A stretch of DNA of 64,000 nt from the NCBI GenBank assembly GCA_024305745.1, contig JAHRBS010000014.1:1991501-2055500 (forward strand), written 5' to 3'. Both the position numbers and the translations under genes were made by a program. This DNA comes from Polyporus tsugae. Its lineage: Eukaryota; Basidiomycota; Agaricomycetes; Polyporales; Polyporaceae. Below the pieces are notes generated by a model. It was not told where the DNA came from. It made no database searches and saw only the letters and a program-made list of their open reading frames with translations. Shown here piece by piece: positions 34,950-44,975 of this stretch. Positions within the stretch are counted from its first letter, which is position 1; each line of letters begins with the position of its first letter.

Positions 34950-36076
34950 ATGTTGAACGCTTTCAAGATCAAGCCCTTCGACCTAGAGCCCATCTACGCC
35001 GACTGGAAAGATACACCCCGCTTCGTCGGCAACCCGAAGAAGGACCTCCCCGTGGACGACTGGCTCGCGCAGATCAAGGCAGGATGTGTCGAGCGCAAGG
35101 TTCCGCGCGAGTACTGGCACAAGGTCGCCCAACACTACATGGCCGACAAGGCCAAGGCACGTTTCGAGGGGCTCAAGGCCGTCATGAAGAACATGCACGG
35201 AGGCAAGTACTGCTGGACATGGAAGAACTACAAGATCGCCATGCGCAACTTGGGCTGTACGTAGATCCTCATTGCTGCTCCCCGTCTGCTGATCACGTCA
35301 GATGACTTAATGTCTGCGGTTGCTGACTTGCATGTGGCTGGGTACAGGGGACATTGACTCGCAGAAGACCGAGGCGATCAAAGTGGAGAGTAAGCCCTCC
35401 GGGCTCTGGTGGATCGTCGGCAGGGCGAGCAGCGAGTCCAAGGACGAGCCTGCCCCTGTGGAGTCCGTCCCACCCCGCCCTCCGCCGAAGTCCCAGAGGT
35501 CATTCGATCTCAGCTCGACGATGAAGAACCTCCCCTCCATCCCTCCGCCCCGCAGATCTGCGACGATGAGCTCCATCAGCTCAGTCGACAGCGTCTCCTC
35601 GGTCTCGTCCACCACCTCCGTCACGTCAAGCATCAGTTCGTTCTTCTTGCCCAAGAGCTCCCCCGCATCAACACCAGCTTCGTCCGCAATTGCCACTCCA
35701 GCTGGGACTCCTGGTGGTAGTACGTGCCATTCCCCGTCCCGTTGCGTTCCCCCAGATATACTGACGCACCGTCGTTGCAGCCGTGACGACCGTCTCGCAA
35801 GTCCCCACTTGGCTCGTCAACGCCTGCCAGTCCCTCGAGTTCCTTACGAACGAGCACCCGAAGGTCATGACCACCCTCTCCGCCGTCCTCATCACCGTCG
35901 GCTCCCTCCCTGCTCTCCCTGCTATCTCCGCCGGCGCCGGCGGTGCCTTCCTCGCAAGCAGCACCGCGCACGCCCTCGGCTCTCTCGCGGTCGGTCTTGG
36001 GACCCTCCTCCAGGCACAGACCGAGGGCAAGGTCCAGGTCCAGCAGGGTGGCGGCGCGCAGAAGTCTCAGTCATGA
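34950..36076 (+). CDS. Unrecognised family, member A: Trp-rich N-terminus, Ser-rich linker, hydrophobic C-terminus
   Basis: Exons 34950-35256, 35348-35719 and 35781-36076 give 324 residues. I do not recognise the family. Residues 1-120 form a compact conserved domain (MLNAFKIKPFDLEPIYADW, REYWHKVAQHYM, YCWTWKNYKIAMRNLGW, DIDSQKTEAIKVES, GLWWIVGR). A Ser/Pro/Thr-rich linker of about 110 residues follows (SSISSVDSVSSVSSTTSV). The last exon (VPTWLVNACQSLEFLTN onward) is hydrophobic and Gly/Ala-rich: LSAVLITVGSLPALPAISAG and LASSTAHALGSLAVGLGTLL, enough for one hairpin or two amphipathic helices. No signal peptide. Gene B (38658-39733, opposite strand) is a paralogue with the same three-part layout and the same splice after GW. 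The hydrophobic end suggests membrane insertion, which is inference. Confidence 0.75.
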
Positions 36077-36309
36077 CCTTCATTCAAACAGTGCAATGTG
36101 ATGAGGTGGTATGATATATGACGCTCAGGCTGTCGTCCTTGAGAGTTGTTGAGCGACTCCCCCTTCTCCTAGATCTTATACTTTATGATACTGCTGTACG
36201 ATCATCACATACACCTCTATTTACATACCGTCCACGCTACTCATTTGTACAACATTCATTTATCACCAGTCATTTATCCCTGTACTACTATCGCGCTTTA
36301 CTAAGTACT

Positions 36310-36730
36310 GTTGGCTTTTGAGTGTTACGGTCCAGTCACCACTCTGCGCTTGTGTTCTTCGAAGGGTGACTTTCCTCCAGTTTCATGTCGACCTTTCACT
36401 GACGACTCCCCTGCAGATACCACCGCAAGCGCTGTTTGATGATGTTACATGCATATCCGATACGCAAAACAACCTCCATCGTTGAGAACCAGGTAGGCTA
36501 GTTCTCAGCTCGAGCGCTCAGCTCCTGGCCTAAACCTCCCTCCGGATTGCAGAGATGCGTCATCAATGTATCGCGACCCCATTCCAGGTCAAAGGACATG
36601 TTGACTCTCCCCCGTGGACTCTATCGTGCGCCCGATACGACAGTCTCGACTCTCCCCCCCCGATCGCGTCGATCGCCGCGCTCCCGCCGCCGCCGTCAAT
36701 CACGGCGACGAGCATAGCCGCGACCCCCGT
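36310..36730 (-). pseudogene. Relic of the C-terminal exon of a third paralogue, with its 3' flank
   Basis: This segment aligns with 38388-38830, which is the end and 3' flank of gene B. Shared blocks include CTCCCCC(A/G)TGGAC(C/T)CTATC(A/G)TGCGC, and (A/G)ACGAGCA(C/T)(A/G)G(T/C)CGCGACC. On the minus strand it reads MLVAVIDGGGGSAAIDAIGGE, a degraded match to LVAVGTISGGGTAAVAAIGE of gene B, without any intact upstream domain. So only the hydrophobic tail and downstream flank survive. It marks an earlier duplication of the unit formed by the minus-strand gene end plus the DUF7702-like gene. Confidence 0.62.
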
Positions 36731-36854
36731 TTTTGGCTTTCCATAGAAAGTCCGGAGGTGAGTGCGGCATCACATCGACTCTTGACTCCATAGCACCTCA
36801 CTAACCGCTGGTCACTCCGAAGAGTCCGGACCGTTTCTTGCAGATCCACCTAAG

Positions 36855-36865
36855 CGCGCTCGGGT
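36855..36865. repeat. Promoter block GCGCTCGGGTG, copy 1 of 3
   Basis: The same (A)GCGCTCGGGTG core occurs at 36855, 41292 and 43481, each upstream of a DUF7702-like gene copy (about 237, 274 and 628 bp from the ATG). Flanking sequence is also similar, so the repeated unit is a duplicated promoter. In the third copy a 341-bp MITE plus TA accounts for the extra distance. Confidence 0.6.
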
Positions 36866-36990
36866 GTGCTACTTAACGTCGTCTAACTTACACTGCTCGG
36901 GTATGTCTGCGAGCGACGCCTCCGGTGCACTGCGGCTGCGGTTCAACATCCATGTACTGCCCCCTTTCTGCATATCCGTCTAGAGGCGTG

Positions 36991-36998
36991 TATATAAG
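36991..36998 (+). promoter_or_regulatory. TATA box of DUF7702-like gene A
   Basis: TATATAAG, 93 nt upstream of the ATG at 37091. Confidence 0.55.
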
Positions 36999-37090
36999 TC
37001 CGTGCAAGGGATGGCCCCCACCACAAAGCTTCAACTTTACGGCCTCAGCTCGACACTTCCTCCCACTCCTCCATCGGACCGTGTCCAGAC

Positions 37091-38109
37091 ATGAAACTCG
37101 ACCAGCGTGGTGATATTGCAATCGCTGAGATCGTCCTCTACATTCCGATCCTACTCCTCTCCATCGTTCTCGTCGTACGACATGGCGCAACACGCAAGGC
37201 CGGATGGATCTTCTTTGCGATCCTGTCAATAGGTAAGCCCCACAAGTTTCTCATGCTCGCAAGCATGAGCCTCATCGTTGTTGTTTTTCAGCACGGATCA
37301 TTGGTGGGGTCACGCATGTTCTTTGGGAGCAAAATTCCACCAATACTACGCTCCAAACCATCTTCACCATAGTGGAGTCTGCAGGCTTATCGCCACTCCT
37401 CATGGCGACTCTGGCGTTCCTCAGTACCGTGTACGTCCCGCTGCAACGCCGCAATTGCGCAACGTTGACTAAATACATCTTCCCTAGTGTGCAATATACC
37501 CTCGAGAACCACCCGGCCATGAGCACCCGCACGTTCCGCATCCTGCAGCTCGTCAGCACAATCGCCATCATCCTCGCCATCGTCGGTGGGACCAATATCA
37601 GCAGCGCGAAGAATCAGAGCGACCTGAACTCGGCCGCCACCCTGCGCCACGTCGGCGCCATCCTTTTCATCGTCCTCTACGCTATCATCGTCGCCATCAC
37701 AGCGTTCTGCTGGCTCAACCGCGACCAGGTCCTCAAGTACCGCCGCAAGCTCCTCCTCGCGATCATCGCGTCCCTCCCCTTCCTCTTCGTCCGTGTGGTC
37801 TTCACCGTTCTCAGCTCGTTCGCGCCACTGCCGTTTGGCTTCGACGCCACGGGTCACAGGGTACTCGTCGTCTCCGACTCCCCGCTGAAGCACTTCTCCT
37901 CGACATCCGGCGATTGGGCGGTCTATCTCTTCATGTCCGTCGTGGCCGAGTACATCGTCGTGCTCATCTACACGTTCGCCGGCTTGCGCCTCCCGCTCAA
38001 GCAGGACCTCGTGGATTACCAGAAGGCGGGGATGCACATGCGCACGACGTCCCAGGAGGGGTTCAGGTATAGTGCGCAGCCTTACGGCCCATCGTACTCG
38101 CAGGCATAG
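37091..38109 (+). CDS. DUF7702-like seven-helix membrane protein A
   Basis: Exons 37091-37232, 37292-37430 and 37488-38109 give 300 residues. Hydrophobic segments occur at about 11-30 (IAIAEIVLYIPILLLSIVLVV), 40-60, 75-95 (SAGLSPLLMATLAFLSTV), 110-130 (ILQLVSTIAIILAIVGG), 150-170 (VGAILFIVLYAIIVAITAF), 190-210 and 245-265, so seven helices with a short outer N-terminus. HGATRKAGWIFFAILSIARIIGGVTH resembles the fungal DUF7702 signature (HG...GWIFL...RIIG). Function unknown; a receptor-like or sensor role has been guessed for such seven-helix families but nothing here proves it. A near-identical paralogue follows at 41565 and a broken one at 44108. The Tyr-rich tail (YSAQPYGPSYSQ) differs most between copies. 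Confidence 0.82.
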
Positions 38110-38657
38110 ATTCTCCCGTTGACGTTCGTTCGAGGGTATCACGAAGGACTTCAGGATATGTTCATACCCTTGACTGGGACACTGTACAGTAATCTATTTG
38201 CTTCGCTATCGGATCTCGACTTCGACTTCGCGCTGTTGTATACCTCACACACCTTAATGCCTGGAACATCGCCCATTGATACGCCATTCGTTTTTACTGC
38301 TAATTTACAGTATACTGTACATACATACTGCTGTCCCGCTCTACCGTTGTCATCGTCTAATTGTTTCAATATCACTGTTCGCTGTTAGTGTTACGGTTCC
38401 TCAAGGGTGCCGTTCCTTCAATCCCTCTTGGGCGTTCACTAACACACCTCTTCTGCAGATACTCCCACATACGCCGTTCAGAATATTATGCTCCATAGAT
38501 ATTTACCACACAAAACAGCTTGCGGCGTCGTCAAGAACCAAGTACACTATTCCTCTCGGACGCTCGGCACCCGATATAAACCTCCCAGGAAACACGACAT
38601 CACACAAGCTCCCCCCGTATCCCAGAAATGGGTCCTGAACGGACCGCATCTTCAATG
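38110..38657. other. Intergenic region between convergent genes, duplicated at 36.1-36.6 kb
   Basis: Convergent 3' flanks of DUF7702-like gene A (+) and gene B (-). The part from 38388 is similar to 36310 onward. No further gene seen. Confidence 0.5.
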
Positions 38658-39733
38658 TCAGCGACCCTGCTGACCCTGCCCACCTCCCCCATGGACCCTA
38701 TCATGCGCCGACTTCAGCGCGCGCCCAACAACGACGGCCGCCTCCCCAATCGCGGCTACGGCTGCGGTTCCCCCGCCGCTTATCGTGCCGACGGCAACGA
38801 GCACGGTCGCGACCGCGGTCAGGACGTCCGGGTTGTCGTTCGCAAGCGCAGCGAGGGCCTCTGTCGTGGCGAGGAGCCAGAGCGGCACCTGCGCGGAGAC
38901 CTTCTGGAGCATCGTTTGCGGCTCTGGCTGTGCGCTCCGGCGCAGGCCCGGGATGGGCAACGCGGGGAGGGAGAAGAGGGAGCTGGAGCGCGAGGGGGTG
39001 GGTGGTTTCGGCTTGGGCTCTTTGTCGGACTTCTTGTCGTCTTTCTCCGCGGGCTTGTCCTTCTCTTTCCCCTTCTCCTTCTGGAGGAGTGTGGATTTGC
39101 GCGGGGGCGCGGGAGGGCTAGGCTGGTTTGACTTGGCGTCGACGAGGGTGCTCTTTCGGGAGGGAGCGACGATCTTGCTCCCGGTCGTCTGCGCCGCGGC
39201 GGGGCTCGTGGTTGTGGAAGAGGAGTCGCCTTTGTTGCCTGCGACGATGCGCCAGAGGCCGGTGGCTTTGCGTTCGACCTTCACTTCGCGCGTCTTCTGC
39301 TCGTCGATGTTCCCTAACCACCGGAGCAGCAAGTGTGAGTATGCCCGTCTCTCATGTTTATCCCCCAGAAAAGAGGAAGCTCGGAATGGTACTCACATCC
39401 CATGTTCAGGACCGCCACCCGGAAGTTCTTCCATGTCCATGCCCACTGCTCTCCGTGCAGCGCGCGCATGACCTTCTCGACTTCCGCGACACGTCCCCTC
39501 GGCTTTTTGCCCATAAAGTGCTTCGCGACGTCCGGCCAGTGGGTCTTCGGCACGTGGCGCCCGGTGCAGCCGTTCTCGACGAGGTCGAGCCAGGCCTCCG
39601 CGGTCGGATTTTCTTTGCGCTTCGGCTTGCCCTTGAACTCCGGGACGGGGTGGTCTGGGGTGGACGTCGACCACGACTCGAGCGCCGCGGCGAGGTCAAA
39701 GGGCTTGGTGCCTATGCCGAATGCTGAGAACAT
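38658..39733 (-). CDS. Unrecognised family, member B (paralogue of 34950-36076)
   Basis: Exons 39397-39733 and 38658-39313 give 330 residues. N-terminal domain matches gene A (MFSAFGIGTKPFDLAAALESW, THWPDVAKHFMGKK, WAWTWKNFRVAVLNMGW, NIDEQKTREVKVERKATGLW), and the intron sits at the same Gly-Trp position. The linker is rich in Lys/Glu/Pro instead of Ser (KEKGKEKDKPAEKDDKKSDK), and the end is hydrophobic and Gly/Ala-rich (VATVLVAVGTISGGGTAAVAAIG, AAVVVGRALKSAH) with a short Gly-rich tail. Gene A's second intron inside the linker is absent here. No known domain recognised and no signal peptide. The two members face each other around DUF7702-like gene A. Confidence 0.75.
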
Positions 39734-41051
39734 CTCCTTGCAGACGTTGTGCGGGATGTGGAAGGGTAGTTGTGGAGAAAGGACGAGGCGCGATTAGCGA
39801 ATAGGTGAGAGAAGGGTGGTGGTTGATGCGAAGGAAGTAATTATCAAGTTGGTGGTTAGAGTATGGGGGTGAAGGATTAGGTGAGTGCTCAAGTCCGTGT
39901 AGGCCGAAAGGAAACAGTCTGAAATGCTCGTCCAAGATGAGTTCCTTTGTTCGACAAACCGAGACGCGCCAACATACCGTCGGACCGTTGGTGCGGCGAC
40001 CGGGTCGCGAGGAGGGCGCGTGGACCCTAGCCGACGCGTGTAGTCACTTGGACACGTGGACGCTCCTCGTCGGAATCCTCAACCTCGCTTTGTCTCCTCG
40101 ACGAGAGACACTCCGTAGCTGATAAAGTTCTTTGCCAGCTCTCAGTACTAGTTCTGCATCGACGATTGATGCACAACCGCGCCGGCCCCTTACTTCCAGC
40201 GGCATAACCTGCATCTTCTTGTAGGTGCCTTCTACGACTGAAGCTTTTGAGCAAAAGATTCACGAAGCGATAATATACTACTTACAGATCAAGGGTGTCA
40301 GGCGTATCGATTGTGACTTCATTGATGCCCATCGCATATTACCAAGAGACCCAAAGAATACGGGGTGGGGATGGAGATCGTTCAAGACGTCACATATCCA
40401 TTGACGAACAAGTTGAAGGTAGGCGGCCACTAGAACGTTATTGATCGATGACACCTAATACTACGAAACAGCGTCAGCACTGACATATCCAGCAGCATCA
40501 AATTCGGAATCGGCTAGCTCCTCACTCTCAAATACAACCTGTGCGTAAGTTCAGTACGGATCAGCTGGGTAAGCTTGAGTACTCCGAGGGTGAACACAAC
40601 TTACTGCAATCTCAAGAACAGGGAGCTAGAGGCTCTCAAAATTCCCTCGGCCTGGCCACCGAGCCGCAGCATAATCATGCTAGCGCTATTGAGCGGACTT
40701 GGGGCGATGCCCGAGCACCGTGACTGTCTGGTTGAGCCGCGATAACGGTGATATATGATTATGATAAGCTGCAATGATGGCTGTGAGTTGCACCGCCTCC
40801 GATGCATCTTGTTCATGGGCGCGTCACTGGCATGTCTCAGGCGTGCCAAGGCGTGCTCTGGCGTGCCGTATTTTTCTACCGTCCAGTTCGTATCCAAAAA
40901 TAAGTAACCCCTGCTTACCGTCCGACCTCGGGGCTTGCAGTATGTCGGGGTCGTCGAACTTGAAGATGATCGAGCTTTGTGCAACATCGGACAATGTATG
41001 GACCAGAGTAACCGCCGCTAGTAGCCACGGGGCCACCGAGCCGCCGAACTT

Positions 41052-41056
<5 letters not shown>
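39734..41056. other. Intergenic stretch without a clear gene
   Basis: Upstream flank of gene B followed by about 1.2 kb with fragmentary coding-like pieces on the minus strand (for example near 40490-40560 and 40060-40240) that I could not join into a gene. Possibly an eroded gene; nothing assignable. Confidence 0.35.

Positions 41057-41110
<54 letters not shown>
41057..41110. repeat. (CT)27 microsatellite
   Basis: Uninterrupted CT dinucleotides over 54 bp, preceded by a short imperfect TTTC run. It lies about 455 bp upstream of DUF7702-like gene B. Open frames across it (Arg-Glu or Ser-Leu repeats) are artefacts of the repeat. Confidence 0.95.
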
Positions 41111-41113
<3 letters not shown>

Positions 41114-41564
41114 AATCGCTGTGTCTGTGCGCACTCCAACCTGTTGCTTTGTCTCTTCATATCTCCTCGATAGACCGGAGAGAGTGCGGCGGTACACGCC
41201 AGTGCACATGCATATGTTTTACTGCAACATCATCCTCATCGATATTTGGCGTACTTTCTCGCTGATTAGTCCGAGCGGAGCACAACTTTGAGCGCTCGGG
41301 TGCTGTCCTCGTGGCCGCCCAAATTGAAATCGCCTGTCGCTGCGGGCTGTCAGTGTCAATGTTCGGGTATGTTTGCAACTAGTGTCTCCTCGGAGTGTTG
41401 CAGTGCAACGTTCAACGCTACCCGCGCTGTTTGTGCGCTGTAACTCTCTACAGATATATATATCACTCCGAGATGCGAGCCATGGATCCCGCCACGAAAC
41501 CCCCACCTCACGACCTCAGTCCAACACCTCTCTACACTCCTCCATCGGACTGTACAGTGACGAG

Positions 41565-42619
41565 ATGACGATCGATCAGCGTGGTGGTATTGCAATCGCC
41601 GAGATCATCCTCTATGCTCCCATCCTAATCCTCTCCATCATCCTGGTTGTACGACATGGCGCAACCCGCAAGGCTGGGTGGATTTTCTTCGCGATCCTCT
41701 CAATAAGTGGGTTCTCTATAGGCTTCTTATGCTTGAATGTACTGATGTTGATGCTGATCGCTGTGTCTTTAGTACGGATCATTGGTGGAATCACACATCT
41801 TCTCTGGGAACAGAACCGGACAAATACTACTCTCCAAATCATTTTCAGTGTCATGGAATCGGCCGGTTTGTCACCACTGCTCATGGCGACTTTGGCGTTC
41901 CTGAGCACCGTGTACGTCCCGCTGCAACGCCATAGTTCCGCAACTTTGTCTAAGCATATATTCCTAGTGGCCAATACACGCTCGAGAACCACCCGGCCAT
42001 GAGCACCCGCACGTTCCGCCTCCCGCAGCTCCTCGGCATGGTCGCCATCATCCTCGCCATCGTCGGTGGGACCAGCATCAGCAGCGCAAAGAATCAGGGC
42101 GACCTGAACTCGGCCGCGACCCTGCGCCACGTCGGGGCCATCCTTTTCGCCGTCCTCTACGCCCTCGTCGTCGCCATCACAACGTTCTGCTGGCTCAACC
42201 GCGACCAGGTTCTCAAGTACCGCCGCAAGCTCCTCCTCGCGATCGTCGCCTCGCTCCCCTTCCTCCTCGTCCGCATCGTCTTCACCGTTCTCAGCTCGTT
42301 CGCGCCCCTATCATTCGGCTTCGATGCCGCGGGTCACATGGTCCCCGTCGTCTCCAACTCGCCACTAAAACAATTCTCAGGGACGTCCGGCAACTGGGCG
42401 ATCTACCTCTGCATGTCCGTCATCGCGGAGTACGCCGTCGTGCTCATCTACACGTTCGCCGGCCTGCGCCTCCCGCTCAAGCAGGACCTCGCGGACTACC
42501 AGAAGGCGGGGATGCACATGCATACGATGTCCGAGGAGGCACTTACGCACGACGTGCAGCCTTATGACCCGTACTCGCAATCGTACTCACAGCAGTATGC
42601 GCAGCCGTACTCGCGCTGA
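41565..42619 (+). CDS. DUF7702-like seven-helix membrane protein B
   Basis: Exons 41565-41706, 41773-41911 and 41968-42619 give 310 residues. Intron positions and phases equal those of gene A and the proteins are nearly the same (HGATRKAGWIFFAILSI, RIIGGITHLLWEQN, SAGLSPLLMATLAFLSTV, STRTFRLPQLLGMVAIILAIVGG, LRLPLKQDLADYQKAGMHM), so the duplication is recent. The C-terminal tail is longer and Tyr/Ser/Gln-rich (YDPYSQSYSQQYAQPYSR), a prion-like low-complexity end. A TATA-like ATATATATAT tract lies about 100 nt upstream of the ATG, and the upstream region shares the GCGCTCGGGTG block with copies A and C. Function unknown. Confidence 0.82.
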
Positions 42620-43535
42620 CGCGCGTTCGCGGTATCGTCTGGGTTTGTTCGTATCCTCCGCTTGGACGTTGCATCATAGTATCGGTGTATGGTCATACCC
42701 TTGTGCATCCCATCTTTTTTCTATCATATCACGGCTTATACTTCACACTGCTGTATCATTTCCACATTTACGCATGCTTGTAGACATAGAACACTAGTTG
42801 CTATATATTGCGCTCTAGGAGCGTTGCTATTCAAGTGTCACTATCTCGCCGTTTGCCCATGTTGCCTTCGTGGACGGATGGTGATATTCCCATATGCCTT
42901 CGTGGTATGAGAGTGTGGATACATCACTCATGACCTCCTTGCAGATATCGCACTATGCACTCTCCCTCGTGTTCTACGCGTATTCATTGCCCCAAATACC
43001 GCAGCGTCATCATTGCGCCAGTGGCACGGGCGAGCGACAATGGCAGAGCTGAGTGAACTTGCTGCGATGGTTCGCATCGCCATCGATGGACCAGGGATGC
43101 CGTACGACCTTGGGGTAAGTAAGTTTGAATTAACCAATCTGAGCTCCCTGACCTTAAGCTTAAGCCTCGTTGTATGCGCATGCTCGCGGAGTGGGTTGTC
43201 GATCAGGATTCAAAGCCTAAATTTGAAGGAGATGCAGAGTTGTAGCTTCGAGTGGAATCGTTCAAGTCCTTATTACTATCGAACCCAGCCTACCCTTCCT
43301 TCCTTCCATACTTACAAACGTATTAATTGCAAACCCGCAGGCGATACTTGCGGTGGTGCGCAAAGCGAAACTGCATGTCGAAGTTCAACGTTCAGCGGCT
43401 GGGATCTTTGACCTCGGTTTGAGCGGGGCCGTGTTCGCCTTCGAGGACCGTGGGAGTCCGAAGCGGATGCACCCCAGCAAGCGCTCGGGTGCTTTCCTTC
43501 AAGTTGGTCGTCCGGCGTCCGCCATCCGCAGGCTA
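42620..43535. other. Intergenic: 3' flank of gene B and duplicated promoter of the decayed copy
   Basis: Short open frames only (for example 43013-43411), none recognisable. From about 43390 the sequence resembles the upstream regions of DUF7702-like genes A and B, with the GCGCTCGGGTG block at 43481. Confidence 0.45.
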
Positions 43536-43876
43536 CAGTGATTTGCAAAAAAGACTGCAGGTCGCACTCGCGCGAGTGCTTGTTTGCCCTTGTTTGTCCC
43601 GCACGCGGACTTCCTGTTTTGGGGATCGCGCGCTTGCAGCTGCTTTGTCGTCGCAGTAAGTTCTCCCGCTACCATCCATTTTCTTGGTCGAAAACTACAT
43701 GTGCATCTTTACATGCTGAAAAGAACACATTCCGAAGTAGTTCAACCAAATTAATGGGCAAGGGTACCTCCGCTGTGCAATGGCTGGCGGTTGAGCAGGC
43801 GTCTCCGCCACATTCCAAGCAGGTACAAACAGGCTCGCGCACAAGCGCGACCTGCAGTCTTTTTTGCAAATCACTG
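43536..43876. mobile_element. MITE, Tc1/mariner (pogo)-type, 341 bp
   Basis: Terminal inverted repeats of about 55-60 bp begin CAGTGATTTGCAAAAAAGAC on the left (43536) and are mirrored on the right (ending at 43876); the inner parts CTGCAGGTCGC and the TGTTTG stretch also match. Both ends are flanked by TA (43534-43535 and 43877-43878), the target-site duplication of Tc1/mariner/pogo transposases, and CAGTG is a usual terminus for that group. No transposase is encoded, so it is non-autonomous. It sits in the promoter of the decayed DUF7702-like copy. Confidence 0.88.
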
Positions 43877-44107
43877 TATCCGGCTTCAAGGTCGGGTACA
43901 TATTTTCAAGCGATACCTCTCGTCTGCTGCGACATTTGTTTGAGGTTGGTTTCCTGAACTGATACAGCCAACGTTCCGCATATATGCGCACGCATAATAC
44001 AACCCAACGGAAGCCACGGCTCTGAATCTCGTCACGAAATACCGGTACCCCCCTCGCGACCTTCGATACTCCGAGCTACTCCTTCGGTATGGGCCACGCC
44101 TGTCGAC

Positions 44108-44650
44108 ATGAAGCTCAACAAATGTGGTGATATCGCAATCGCCGAAATTGTCTTTTAACGTACATGTCCTACTCTTCTCTGTCGTCCTTGTCTTGCGGTC
44201 CGGGTATAGCACAGTGGGCAAGACTATGTGCTTAGGTTTTCTTTGCGATCCTATCACTGCGTCGGTGAGTTATACCCGTTGACTGCGCTCACCACTATGG
44301 GGCCTAATCGTCGTAGTTTCAGTGCGAATCGTCGGCGGTGCGGCGCACATTCTCTGGGAGCAGAACCCGGTCAGTAAACCGCTAGGCGTTCCTGCGAATC
44401 GTGTATGTGCGATTTCGATCGCGAAACAGCCAAACACTTGCCTAACATGATATTCTGCAGCGCCCAGCACACACCCTCGAGCATCACCCGGTGATAAGCA
44501 CCCGCACGTTCCACATCCTGCAGTTCGTCGGCATAGCCGTCATCGTCCTCCCGACCATCGCCGTCGACCTCGCAGCGACCCTCCTCTTCGTCCTCCTCTA
44601 CGGCACCCTCTCCGGCGCGACAACCTTCTTCTGGCTGCACTGCTGCACTG
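44108..44650 (+). pseudogene. Decayed third DUF7702-like copy
   Basis: Starts like genes A and B (MKLNKCGDIAIAEIVF) but hits TAA at 44156-44158 after a small deletion; the next helix can be followed in another frame (HVLLFSVVLVL). The second exon begins well (VRIVGGAAHILWEQN) then breaks off, losing the segment with SAGLSPLLMATLAFLSTV. Similarity resumes at HTLEHHPVISTRTFHILQFVG, runs through LLFVLLYGTLSGATTFFWL with internal deletions, and stops where the last three helices should follow. It cannot yield a functional protein. Confidence 0.85.
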
Positions 44651-44975
44651 GATTTGTGTACATTGTACAGTATCGGTACACGGTGATATTCCCGTACATC
44701 TCATTGACTTGCTTTCGTATCTTGAGGATTGGACATGCAACGGACCGACTTGATTTCAGCGGTGACCTTGCACAACAAACGATGGTGCCAAAAGGGTGCG
44801 TGGCAAGCGTTTCACGTGTCTTCGTTCCTTGTGATCTGGACTGGGGTATACTACAGTACATACATCTATGATACAAGCTTCGACTAACAAAACTGCATGC
44901 GTTTCCGTTTCCAGAGACAAGACTAATCTGTCCAACATAGCCTCCAATGTGTCGCGGCCTCGAACGAGCGATCAC

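Noticed and set aside
37387..38142. 251-codon minus-strand open frame rich in Glu/Asp/Arg
   Set aside because: Antisense to the last exon of DUF7702-like gene A; charged composition is the complement of hydrophobic codons.
40824..41209. Minus-strand Arg-Glu repeat proteins
   Set aside because: Produced solely by the CT microsatellite.
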